Assembly: GCA_032622095.1 (NCBI GenBank)
Contig: CP136067.1
Location: forward strand, 59,809,899-59,873,898
Length of the DNA stretch: 64,000 nt
From: Siphonodentalium dalli
Taxonomy: Eukaryota; Mollusca; Scaphopoda; Gadilida; Siphonodentaliidae
Direction: 5' to 3'
Positions 45,483-56,477 of this stretch are shown here, in pieces (within the stretch, counting starts at the first letter, position 1; each line of letters opens with the position of its first letter). Made by a program: the position numbers and the translations under genes. The notes under the pieces are model-generated. The model made no database searches and was not told the DNA's origin. It saw only the letters and a list, made by a program, of their open reading frames with translations.

Positions 45483-45797
45483 ATGGACCCCGATTTGATT
45501 ATAAGTGAGGAGGAGTTTGCCAAATTTCGGAGCATGTTGGAACAGAAGCGGAGCGATCTTGAGGAGAATCAGAAGCGATACCGGAAGTGGATTGACGGAT
45601 TCACTAGGAGGCGCATGATCGCCTCAACAAGACTAAGACAAATTCTCCAGAATTCGAAAAATAGAATTGGGTTCATGAACCGCATAATTGAGAGACATAA
45701 CGAGAAAGAAGAAAAAATAGTTCGACAAAACGTCTCTCTTGTCGAAGCCAGTGTCCCAGTGGTAGTCGTGAACAATGATCCGGAACCCGACACGTGA
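45483..45797 (+). CDS. Small charged coiled-coil protein (hypothetical, 104 aa)
   Basis: ATG at 45483, 15 bases after a plausible acceptor (TTTCTATTTCAG|GTGAATG). The protein is acidic at the start (MDPDLIISEEEFAKF), then strongly helical and basic (RKWIDGFTRRRMIASTRLRQ), with a short Val-rich, acidic tail and TGA at 45795-45797. No family recognised. It could be a small host gene exon or an accessory ORF of a neighbouring element. Confidence 0.35.
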   Translation: MDPDLIISEEEFAKFRSMLEQKRSDLEENQKRYRKWIDGFTRRRMIASTRLRQILQNSKNRIGFMNRIIERHNEKEEKIVRQNVSLVEASVPVVVVNNDPEPDT

Positions 45798-46309
45798 CAA
45801 TGATATGAACCATGTGTATGTCTGGTACAACTTCTCTGTTGAGTATCCAGATGCTATATGGGCACCATGTAAATGGAGAAAGGTCAATCACGTGTATGCA
45901 ATATTCAAGAATACCTTACTCGTATTTAATTCGCGCTGTACTATTTTTAAACTGTACTATTTTTAAAACTGAGTGAGAAAAAAAAAATAGTCGCTATATA
46001 CATGGTCACTCGAAATAAAGATATTATATATTTATTATGTGCTTGCCTATAAAATAGCGGGAAATTACCGAAACGTAGATAGTTGTATTTATCTTTTAGA
46101 AGCCACGATGAAATACGATGTCGATATTTCACTCCAGATAGCGTTATTTCACTGTAGGGCTTGAAACTAACACGAGCTCCGAATGTCGATCGAGTGATAA
46201 TTGCGTCCACACTGTCCACTAGCCAATCAAAAGCGACGAAATTTATTACGGCGCGTGATCAATAAAAAATTCCACGTTTGAGTCGCAGCGTGTCCATTTC
46301 AACTTTTCG
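45798..46309. other. Unassigned non-coding stretch
   Basis: Nothing supported beyond a short A-run near 45977. Confidence 0.4.
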
Positions 46310-46310
46310 C

Positions 46311-48303
46311 CAGGGGCCTATACTATAGAATTACAATTGCCGTGTTTCTCCACGTGGACAGCGTTAGTCGGTAATTTCCCAGTCTTGTAAAGCTAGACTT
46401 GTGTTCTATAGTACTCGAGCAATTGTGTTCTTGTAAATTCCTTGCATTGGATATTGGAATTTAACAATAGGCGATTACCCTTTTTCACACCATACATCGT
46501 TGTGAACTGACTTATATAATGTTCTGGGAGAGCCATTCTGTAACTGGGATTCATTTCAGCAGCAAGCTGCTTGGTTTTTGTGGTGTTTGGAGTGTCCCAA
46601 ACGCTGCATCTTTTTGTTATTCTATAGTACTCGAATTGTCTAACTTGGGGGAAAAACAAGAACTCGCTTGACGGGCTGATAAATTACCAACTTACGGAGT
46701 TCCATAGTACAGACATAACACAAATCGGGTAGAACACGGTGTTAACATTACAAGTATACGCGGCTGAATTAGTGGTTGTCACCGCAATGAAACGCGTGAG
46801 AATGTCGATATTTCGGATTATCCCTTTGTGTATTGCGCACTCATGCATTAATGATTAACCCTTTCTCGACGTGCGAAGTTTCACCGGTTCAATAAAATCG
46901 TAGTCATATTGGGATGATGGGTTCAAATTAGGCATGGGCGTAGATAGATATATTTTGAGATGGGGTTCATAAACATAGACAAATTGGCTTTGATAAATAA
47001 GGGTTTGCACATAAATTATGTTGTGACGGGGGCGATTCTCATCAAAATACTCAACAATTGGGAATGTCATGCAGGGACGTTCAATGGGTGTTGGCACATC
47101 ACAATAATCTTCGTCCCAAAGTTTGTGATGATTGAATTATGGAGTTAAATGGCAATTAGTTGAGAAGTTTCCATCGGTTGGAGATTTCTAACAGTTGGAA
47201 ATCTTGAGTAACCATTGCAGAATTTCAACCGAATGGGGTGCAAATATAGTTTTCCGGACTCGGAAATAATATATGGTTCAGGGATGGAGGTGAACTCGGT
47301 CAGCGGAGATCTTACACGTCAATGTTACCGCGATTCCATGGTAGAAAATGGCACTGAATTTGACAATTAAGACTGAATAATAGGTTGTACACATTACAAT
47401 GGCTATGTTTCCAGCTAATGTAACTGCAAATTATAATTTATACCACCAGTATGATGTTTTCCTACATTCAGTGTAATATTGGTTGTTAAATGTAAGTTTC
47501 TACTTAAACAAAAAGTTACACCGACCCTTTGGAAAATATACTTGAAATATATATTTTCACCCTTTTAACTTGGAAATATTTGTATCAGTCTATTATCTCC
47601 GGCAATTCAGTTTGTTTTCAATTACATTGTACATGTATCGAAATCGTACGTATACGACAACCAGTTAAAATTTCCCTGCCCAATCTGACACTATAATCAC
47701 CATGTGTATGTTTTTCTGTCGATGAGGTTTATTGTGGTCACTCTATCCGTCTCTATCCCTTTGTGTTCGTACATACATCGTTAAATAGATTTGACCATGA
47801 ACCATGTAAATACAAGGAAAGTCATGAAAAGCTATATATTGTCTTCTATGATGTAGGCCAATAAAACATCTATCTCTTATAAAGAGCGTTTTCGCTTCCG
47901 ATATTTTGTACTCGTGTTCATCGTAAAATGTTGTAATCGTTTGTCTCTTTTCGCGATGCTTGTGCTATTGGGATTATGGTACACGCAAGTAGTTTTCTTG
48001 TTCCCCATTGCCTATCATAACTTTGACTTTATACATCCACTAAACCACTCGCCAAATGACTCAAATATATATATATAGGCATTACTATATCCATTTATGT
48101 ATAATATTAGAGTACGTTCCCTTTATCCATTAACAAGCGTTCGCCTCCACGCGTAGTAAACGGAGCTCCATAGTACTGAATTTTGCCTGTTCTTGTAAAT
48201 GACGGGGAGTCGCACACACTTGTAAACTATCGTATCCATAGTATTCGACAGTTTGTCCACGTGGAGAAACACGGCAATTGTAATTCTATAGTATAGGCCC
48301 CTG
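46311..48303. mobile_element. Non-autonomous DNA transposon with perfect 50-bp TIRs
   Basis: 46311-46360 is the exact reverse complement of 48254-48303, starting CAGGGGCCTATACTATAG and ending CACGTGGACA. Inside both ends a (T/C)CATAGTACT-type motif recurs in the same orientation (near 46407, 46620, 46703, 48163 and 48221), twice followed by TGTTCTTGTAAAT. Such subterminal repeats usually serve as transposase binding sites. The CAGGGG terminus resembles hAT elements, but the 8 bases on each side (CTTTTCGC and GGCTCTTT) do not match, so the superfamily is open. No transposase frame is present. Confidence 0.8.
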
Positions 48304-48439
48304 GGCTCTTTCCTGTTTGTAAACAGCTCACAGGTGTGCTCTTTAGTACAGTTAATGATTTAATTAATTAAGACTTAACTTAGCAAATTTGAGCCTAAAT
48401 ATGCCACATTTCTGGACATTCACTCTGGAATGTCAGAGA

Positions 48440-48512
48440 AAGCTATGTTGTTTGTATACACATGATTTGACCCTTTCTATGTTGTGTGTATACACATGAT
48501 TTGACCCTTTCT
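48440..48512 (+). repeat. Two-copy 35-bp tandem repeat
   Basis: CTATGTTGT(T/G)TGTATACACATGATTTGACCCTTT is repeated head to tail. Confidence 0.9.
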
Positions 48513-49520
48513 TTACTAAATACTTATTGACGAGTAGTTCCCTTATGATATCTTCCGATAATAAGTTCAACTGTCGTTTGTTTAACTTATTATCTGAACA
48601 TTTCCCTCGATCAAATAAATACGACTCCTTCTGTAGGGGGAAGAATCCATTTAGTATAGAAATGATTCAAGTCCGCCATTTGTTTTTGATACTCATCAAT
48701 TTGAGACCACGCGAATTCTGACCGCGCGCGTATTGCTATGGATTGAAGAAGTTTATGATTGCATATGGAGATGGATGCGTGAGTGGGTGAGGTGACCGAC
48801 ATTTCGGTTGTGTAAACTTTGGCTCTTCGTTGCATCGATAATTTCTTTGCACAGTGTGATATGAGTATATTGTGCTATCATTATAGTCTGTAGTTTCTGA
48901 TAACATGCACGATGCTTATAATTCGAAAATGTGTCTCGCAATATGCTATTCAAATTGCCAAATGGTTATATGTTTCACACATTGATGACGACTCCTTTAT
49001 GATTCCCATGGCATTTTGCCTCTGATTTGTATTTAGTCTCTTATTCTTGAAAGAAATGTTATATCTGATATATTGCTGGACTGTCATACAAATGTGGCAT
49101 CGTGTGACTTTACTTTTTTTGTCATCGTCCATTAACATTAAGACAAAACAACATGAGTATATAAATTATTGCCGTATGTACATTTATTTCATGCAATGAT
49201 TTTTACAAAATAAAGATTTAATGATAATTCATGCAATACAACAGATGAATCGGAGTTTAGGTATATAGGTATATATACACATTATACAAAAATTTCAATA
49301 AGCCACGTTTGTTTAATATATTGCATTTTAGCGTGTGTAAACTTTGATTCAGACAGTTGTTGGTCCCACATACATTTTAAGCTGATATTATAATCGAGCT
49401 ATTATACCAAGACAGTAAGCGGGAGTGTTAAATAAAAGCTTGGTCTTCTCGGTTACACATGGGCCAAAACAACTGCTGCAGCGAGATGCTGATATAGCCC
49501 GATTATTCTATATAAACGCA
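48513..49520. other. Mostly non-coding; small fragment shared with 14210-14400
   Basis: AATA.GACTCCTTCTGTA and AATCCATTTAGTATA near 48616-48660 match 14230-14400. Nothing else recognised. Confidence 0.4.
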
Positions 49521-49526
49521 TGTATA

Positions 49527-49770
49527 TAAGCGAGATCACTGAGTCGCTACCATGTTGGATCCATCCAGCCCCGTTCCGCGCATTTGACAGTGCTACAGGT
49601 CAAAGTTCTGGAGTAGCATTCCACATATATATATAATATATGTGGAATTCATGAATATTCAAAAGCTCCATATATGGAATGCTACTCCATAAGATTGACC
49701 TGTAGCACTTATCCCGCGGAATGGGGGCTGGGTGGATCCAATATAGTTGCGACTCGGTGATCTCGCTTAT
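49527..49770. mobile_element. Fold-back MITE of about 240 bp
   Basis: TAAGCGAGATCACTGAGTCGC at the left pairs with GCGACTCGGTGATCTCGCTTA at the right, and pairing continues through GGATCCA.CCAGCCCC, GTGCTACAGGTCAA and GGAGTAGCATTCCA to an AT-rich centre near 49640. The element is almost entirely stem. Confidence 0.85.
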
Positions 49771-50278
49771 TAACAAAATAAAACCGTAAAAAAAAAACAG
49801 GCTTACTTTTGTCCGTGTATAAACTACTCATTGTGGGTGTGCCGGTGGTTGGCTGTAACCTGTTGCACCGCGATATTTGTTGGCTTGTCGATACAAAATA
49901 TGAAGCGCGTTTTTTCTTGTGTATATCTCGCATTATAACCATGTGTAAAATACATGCACATGATATATACCGACATCTGGCCACTGGTGATTCAAACCAA
50001 CATTTTTCCGCGAAGTAAAACATATTTGTGGAGATGATATATCAAAGTAATGCGTCGATTATGAGAAATAAGCGATGACATGATATTACATTGTTTATAT
50101 GCAGATCTGCTCCTGACGCCGTGAACCATCTTTCCCGGAAATCTCGAGCTATATCGTCTCGTGACGAGAACCATGTTGCTATGTTACATCTGACACAATA
50201 TATGAGACACTTGCCCATTCGTTCACGTGTAATGGATTTGTCTACCGTGAGATAGAGTCACATCTCAACTCCATGAAG
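49771..50278. other. Probable 3' flank of the minus-strand exon
   Basis: Follows the stop at 50279 on the minus strand. It contains short frames without features; no clear AATAAA was found close to the stop. Confidence 0.35.
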
Positions 50279-50518
50279 CTACATTTGAGTTACTTTGTCC
50301 TCTTTGTCCTCGTTAACATACGCCAGGTTATTGCTTGATTCTAGTTGTCGTCCCATTTTGTCCATAGAAACCACAGCAGTGTCGCCATTGGTTTCGACGC
50401 GCCGAACAGCATGTGCGTCGCCATTGACAGCAACCTTGGGAATCTCTGGCGACTCGTAGAGACCTTTGTCAGTCTTTTCTACTTCACCTATTTTCTGACG
50501 TGTGAAACCTGCAGATAA
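50279..50518 (-). CDS. Putative last exon of an unidentified protein, PDZ-ligand-like C-terminus
   Basis: On the minus strand a strong acceptor (TACTTATCTGCAG|GTTTCAC, AG at 50520-50519) opens a frame of 79 codons to TAG at 50281-50279. The residues are hydrophilic and well mixed (RQKIGEVEKTDKGLYESPE, then GDTAVVSMDKMGRQLESSN) and end VTQM, which fits a class I PDZ-binding tail (Thr at -2, hydrophobic last residue). It looks like the cytosolic tail of a membrane protein such as a transporter or receptor. Upstream exons would lie above 50518, possibly beyond the retroelement and satellite. The exon begins with two bases of a split codon. Confidence 0.45.
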   Translation of the reverse strand, partial: LSAGFTRQKIGEVEKTDKGLYESPEIPKVAVNGDAHAVRRVETNGDTAVVSMDKMGRQLESSNNLAYVNEDKEDKVTQM

Positions 50519-52864
50519 GTAATGGAGTATTGCATTATATATGAGCGCGCGCATACGTATATAGCTATGCAAATTGTTGAGTCGTCCTTACTCCTTTCGG
50601 ATTCGATTTTGGTTTGAACATATTTATTGTGACCCACAAATACATGGAATAATTTACAAACAGAATATATGGATGATGTTGTGGGTGCACATGGGATCGG
50701 AGCACAAGTTACGAAACTTAGTGAGGTTCCTCTCCCCTGGCGTTCAGATGCTGATGAATTGAAGTCGATGGTTTTGCAGGAATAAAACTTTTGTTGTTAT
50801 TGGTGTGGGAGACGGTGTCCCATGTGATCGGCTATGTATACATATGGGAACCGGCTCCCACTCAAAAACAAGTAGGTTGTAGTTGTGGCTATGGCAGTGG
50901 GCGGAGTCAATGGAATAATGATTACTGAAATCGGTATGTGGATATGATGAATGATTGTACTGTCTCGAATAATCGCCTGTTCAAGGTGTCGCTATTTTCG
51001 GGTATGCCAAAGAGAATATCTTTAATACTGGTGATGACCACTTTATGCTCATCTAGTCGTGTCCACATACGGTTCCTTGCTTCTGTGTAGAAAGGACATT
51101 CGAAGAAAAAATGGCTTGCGTCTTTACATTGGTTACCACAGGAGCAACACGGGCTTGAGGATATGTAATTTTTAAATTTATCGAAGTTGATATCACTGCA
51201 GTTGTTTCGGAGCCTACATTGCAAAATATTTGATGTTCTCCGCCCGACATTGTAGTAAGAAAGGGGTCTTATTGATGTCTCTTCAATGCGCAAATTATTA
51301 TACATATTAGCAAGTATTTCGTCCTTAATTGGTTCTGATGTGGGGTCTGTGAATTTGTTTGCATCAGTTGTTATTTTGCACGATACAATCCATTCACCAA
51401 TGATAGTTGGGAGGAAACTTGATTTAAAGTGAGTTGTGTTCGTGGAATAGTTGACGTATCGTAACGGATTTCTAATTGGGTATCTACATGATTCCCCAAC
51501 GGTAAGAGGCAAAAGTTTCGTTATGTAAGGAGGGGCCTTATTGTCCAATATGTTATGCCACATGCGCGTTTTATGTAATTTACGTCTTTCGTTGAGGGGA
51601 GGCCATCCAAGTTCACCCAGTACTCTCGCTTCTGATGCAGATCGGGTCAGGCCAGTTATTATTCTACCACCGTCGATATATAGACGGTCGAGCTTTTGGA
51701 GTAGGCAATCAGGGGCGTTATCCCAAATTATGTCACCATATTCCATTATTGGGAGTATACATGTTTTGAACATTATCTCGATCGTCTGTCGGTTTATTTG
51801 GAATTTAATCTTCCTGAGTTGTGACAATCTGCTGGCAACTCATTTGCAAATAGTATTTATTTGGGTGTCCCAATGTAGATTTGATTGAATAGAAACGCCA
51901 AGATGGGTGTGAATCGCATCGTTGTCGAGATCTAAATCGAGGGAATCGTCAGAGGGGGTCAGTGAAAATACCATAGACTTTGTTTTTTCTGCATTAAAGG
52001 TCACCATCCATTGTTTTGACCACCGATTCACTCTTTCAATTAAGGTCATCATAGAGTTCGCGAGCACAATCATCGGATGATGTTTGGGCAGTAAAGAAGC
52101 AAGTATCGTCCGCGTACATTCGAGTGAGTGATTGGATCGTTGTTGCGATGTCGTTAATGTAAGTCAAAAATAGAAAGGGTCCGAGGATATATCCTTGTGG
52201 AACACCTGCCGATAGCGTCTGATAGTCAGAGAATGTAATTCCTATTTGAACGCGCTGTGAATAGCCTGTGATCTATTAGAGAGATAACTGTGTATCCATT
52301 GGTGCATATTCCCGGTTACTCCGTTTCGCTCCAACTTGAATAATAACCCCATGTGCCAGGGGGGGGGGGCGGAAAAACGTATGATGATTTTTATTTTTTC
52401 CGGCCTCGGACCACCCACCCACCCAATTTCTTCCGTTTCCGGTCTTTTTTTCCAGGCAATTTTGGACACCCACCCTTTTTTTTCCGTTTCAGGAAGTTTT
52501 TTCCGGTCAGTTTTGGACACCCACCCCCCTAAATTTGAGAAAATTATCAATTGAGCAACCAAATAGCTGATTATCCTGCATTATCATAATTTATTGCGCG
52601 ATATTTGAATAGAACAGTGCATAATGAGATAACGATACTATTTGAATTTATTATATAAGTGTCATTAATCAAGAAATGTGTCAACATAATCACATTTCAA
52701 GGGATATATAGACAGAGTGCCAAAGTTTTTATTAACATTCATTTTCATAATATATAGTCACATGATCTAGTCACATAATCACATTTGAGTATTCTACATA
52801 ATACATTGTACCGGTACAACAAATTTCAGATTATTTGATATTTTGATATTTGCTATGTGATATA

Positions 52865-53077
52865 CAGTAATGCCCTAATTAATCTACTCCATAAACACAG
52901 CAGAATAATAGGTGATTTTTCAGGATTTAGTCGGAAATATGGCTTGTTGTCATTCATCGGAAAGCTCTCGGTGAGAGCTTTCCGATGAATGACAACAAGC
53001 CATATTTCCGACTAAATTGTGAAAAATTACTCATTATTCTGCTGTGGTTATGGAGTCGTTTAATTAGGGCATTACTG
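52865..53077. mobile_element. 213-bp hairpin MITE, TA-flanked
   Basis: CAGTAATGCCCTAATTAA at the left pairs with TTAATTAGGGCATTACTG at the right, TA on each side (52863-52864 and 53078-53079), and the inner 45 bp on each side (e.g. GGAAATATGGCTTGTTGTCA) are a near-perfect stem. TA target and CAGT ends fit the Tc1/mariner group. Confidence 0.85.
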
Positions 53078-53757
53078 TATTGCTGGAATCAAATTGTTTA
53101 TCAAAACATGTGGAAATACAACTGTTCATCCCAGTTCATCCCAGTTTGAAGAATAATGCAATACCAAACATAACCATGATATAACCGCGCTACTCTTCTT
53201 GGGGCATCTCAGAAACCAGAACTGAGGAAACATGTTATAGCGTGTAATGGCAGGCTGGTAGCCACTGCCTGACGTAATAGGCTTCGTAATAATTGGGAAT
53301 AATATGGATGGATAGCCCAATTTCACTTCTTTTTTTGCTCACGATATCAGTGACGATACAATCTTCGTTACTGTGATTAACATTACAAGCTGATCCACAT
53401 TAACATGGAAAACAATGTGAAATTGTTCAAGCTGGCCTGGCTGGCCTTCAATTTATTTGTTAAGATTTTATGTTTTACGTTGTCAAAAGTCTATTTTATT
53501 CCATTATTTATTATATCTTTATTTCCATGTCACATATGGTCAAGTGTGCTTTCATTTTATTACTTATTTTCAGCTGAGTTCTGCATAGTTATTCTTATTT
53601 TGTTGTATCAGTAGATGGAATCCTGATTAAATTTTATTTTTCCAATAGCGCAGTTTCTAGTTATATCAAGTTGAATTTGGGTTATTGTTGGCCATTGTGC
53701 AACTGATCCAACTTCTGATAACCTCTATATGTAGCATAGCATTACAATTAACTATAT
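53078..53757. other. Interior of the 52360-53911 element, no gene recognised
   Basis: AT-rich. A 69-codon frame (53405-53614) is uniformly hydrophobic and low in complexity, and is not called. Confidence 0.4.
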
Positions 53758-55143
53758 ATGACCCGTTTCTGTTCAAAACACATCAAAATAAGACTCAATA
53801 GCAGGAATGGAAAAAAAATTTGGCATATGGAAAAAACTGCTTTTTGGACCCAAGAGACACCCACCCACCCCATCATACGTGCCTGGAAAAAAATTCCGAC
53901 CCCCCCCTGCCTGTGCCAGACTTTCTCAAATGCTTTGGAAATATCGCAGAAAATTGCAGACGTATTTAACTTATCATCGAGTGCCTGGCACAGGGTGTGG
54001 TATATCTCAAGTATCTGAAAAGTGGTGCTGTGGCCTGATACAAATCCTGATTGGTATTGGAATAGTACATTGTTCTTACTGAAATAAGCGGATAAATATT
54101 TCAGTACTATTTTCTCCAGGAGCTTGCCGACGCATGGAAGTAGAGATATTGGGCGATAGTTTTTGCAGTTGGATCTGTCGTTTTTCTTATAAATAGGAAT
54201 GACATTTGCTTGTTTCCATTTATTAGGAAATGCGCACAATTCAAGAGATTTCTTAAATATAATTCTGAGAGGGATGGCAATAGCTGGGCTTGTTTTCTGC
54301 AGCATTCTAACTGTGATGCCGTCATGGCCTGACGCTTTGTTTGGTTTCATACTCGCAATTGCCGAAGTGATGTCGTCGAGAGTGAAGTCAATTTCAGTTA
54401 TCGTATCATTACATTTGTGTGTGAACACCGGTATATTGCAAGAGGAATCGTCGAGGATTGAGTTAGCATGCAATGAAGGCATTATTAAGCATCGATGCTT
54501 TGGTTTGATCATCAGTTTCAAGATTGCCATCATAATCGATGAGAGGGGGGGGGGGGGGGGTAGCGTCTTTATGTTTGTTTTGCATAATTTCGTTGATGCT
54601 ATGCCAACAATATTTTGGGGAAGGTTGGTCTTTGGCAGTATTCTGAAGATGTTCCTCGTATTGGGCCCTTGCGTACTTTTTCATATTGTTGACCGTGTTT
54701 CGAACTTTTTTGAATTTCGCCCATGCAGTCTATGTCCTTTTTGGATTTTATCGCAATCTTACGTAGCCTGTCTCTTCTTCGAATCATCGATCGTAATTCT
54801 GATGTGAACCAATGTTTGTCTTTGGGCCTGATCAATATTTTAGATTGAGGAACAGTTTGATCCATAATTACAAGGAATTTCGAAGTAAAAATTTCAGTCG
54901 CTGTGTCAATATCAGGAGCTATTTCAATTGAGCGTAACCATTCTGGGTCGCGGATGAGTTCCATTGCTTGTTCATAATTGCCTTTTTCATAGTTTCTGAC
55001 CAATCGAGAATATGGACCATTACTGCTATACTCGTATTTCAGATATTCTATTACCGCATAGTGATCTGAGATAGATCTGCCGAAGTCAATCACTTCTGAT
55101 TCACATGATGTGACAGTGCTGTTCACTGTGATGGGGTCGAGAA

Positions 55144-56477
55144 CAGGCTTGTCAACCGGTACCAGTACCGTACCGGTACCGGCGGTACTTGGCCGTTTCA
55201 ACGGTACCGGTTCTGATACTCAGTACCAACGGTTCTCGGTACTCGCCAAAAACAGTAAATAGATCAGTATAGATCGATTAATATTGAAAGAACTTTGCTC
55301 TTTTAAGTGTGGCTTAACTGCCGCTTGCATTACGGTATGCTACTATGTGTCAACGGATCAAGCACGCGGCGGCGGATGCCGACATCAAAGGGAACACAGA
55401 GTTATTGCATCAGTCTAGTCAAATATTTCAAATATGTTTATTCTCATTAAACCATATAAATACAGTATTTGAGCGAAAATAATATATCGAAATACATGTA
55501 ATTAAATATATATACATAATACCGACGTGTTATAGGTATCTCGAGGTGTATGGTGATTTTTCGTCATTTGGCTGCATAACGTTATCCTTATATTACATTG
55601 AGACTGTCAAAGTGATACATCAGTTATATAGGAATGTACACGTATATGATTCAGGAGAGAAGCTCATATCGAACATGTTGACAACACCTGGATGTTTAAA
55701 TTGACCCATTAGTCGAGATTTCACAATACTTATTGTTAATAATTAGTTCTATAATTTAGATCTTCAAAAAAATACAATATATATTGTTGTGTAGTTTATA
55801 AATATATATAATTCATAAGTATGTGATTATATGTCGATCGGGTCAGTTGTGCTTGTAAACACAGGTCCCCAGAACAAAAATTGACCCCACCCCAAATAGT
55901 ACTTAATCCTATAGGATTAAGTACTATTGGGGGTGGGGTAAATTTTTGTTCTGGGGACCTGTGGTTGTAAGTGGAGTCCACACGCATAATCGGCGCATTT
56001 AGTTCAGGCAACGAGTGTGTTGAAGCTGTTATCATTTTATTCAACAATGTATATAAGTGCCATTGACTCAATGTGTGTTACATTATAACTTACATAAGAG
56101 GATTGCAGCCTTGCATGTACATAAAATCTATTTCAGTTTAAATTGTCATTCACCATATATATACCCATCTTTCCGATGTATGTATTTGAGCGTCTGAAGC
56201 CCTAAACATAAAAGTTCTAACACCTATCAGGCTGCCTAAATTATGGCACATTTTAGGTGATTGTTGTGGGTGATACATCCAACTATTTCAGACTATACTA
56301 ATCCATGTATGTCACACATGTATGTGTGGCTGCTGTGTCATACGTGCATTAGGATAGTCTGACATGGTTGCATTTGTCATCCACAACAATAAACAAAAAC
56401 TGGCACAAAGTGCCATACATTACCAGTAATTACCACATTAGAATATACTATTTTAAATGTATACTTTGACAAGCCTG
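55144..56477. mobile_element. hAT-like element with 8-bp target duplication GTCGAGAA
   Basis: GTCGAGAA is present at 55136-55143 and 56478-56485. The ends CAGGCTTGTCAA / TTGACAAGCCTG are exact 12-bp inverted repeats. Beyond the left end lies a run of GGTACCGGTACC-type repeats (55160-55220). Removing the element restores the endonuclease coding order on the minus strand. No transposase frame, so non-autonomous. An inverted repeat TTGTTGTGG.TGA / TCATCCACAACAA spans 56261-56388. Confidence 0.85.
55860..55963. repeat. 104-bp near-perfect palindrome
   Basis: CACAGGTCCCCAGAACAAAA through CAAATAGTACTTAATCC and back, centred on TCCTATAGGA. The outer ACAGGTC.CCAGAACAAA motif also occurs in the 1030-bp direct repeats (near 26665 and 33672), so it is probably the end of a dispersed fold-back family. 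Confidence 0.85.

Larger units (their letters stand above)
52360..53911. mobile_element. hAT-like element with 8-bp target duplication TGTGCCAG
   Basis: TGTGCCAG is present at 52352-52359 and 53912-53919. The ends (G-tract then CGGAAAAACGTATGATG; reverse complement of right end GGCAGGGGGGGTCGGAA..ACGTATGATG) are imperfect inverted repeats. TTTTGGACACCCACCC recurs near both ends. The interior has no transposase frame but holds a hairpin MITE. The 8-bp duplication points to the hAT superfamily. Confidence 0.8.
50922..54533 (-). pseudogene. Reverse transcriptase region of the minus-strand non-LTR element
   Basis: Fingers: ASMKPNKASGHDGI, VIPIYKKNDRSNCKNYRPISLL and SGFVSGHSTTFQILE. Motif A is AIFCDISKAFEKVWH, cut at 53919 by the 52360-53911 insertion. 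After it come GLLFKLERNGVTGNMHQWI, motif B AGVPQGYILGPFLF, catalytic YADD (52116-52105), FNAEKTKSMVF and LHWDTQI. The C-terminal part (51827-50922) has CCSCGNQCKDASHFFFECP, a zinc-knuckle-like motif common in this group. All catalytic Asp residues are present, but the frame is broken by two or more shifts and the insertion. Confidence 0.85.

Noticed and set aside
46393-46659. 88-codon minus-strand ORF
   Set aside because: Spans the subterminal repeats of the 46311-48303 transposon and has no transposase-like motif.
54199-54807. 202-codon plus-strand hydrophobic ORF
   Set aside because: Antisense shadow of the reverse transcriptase and linker coding region.
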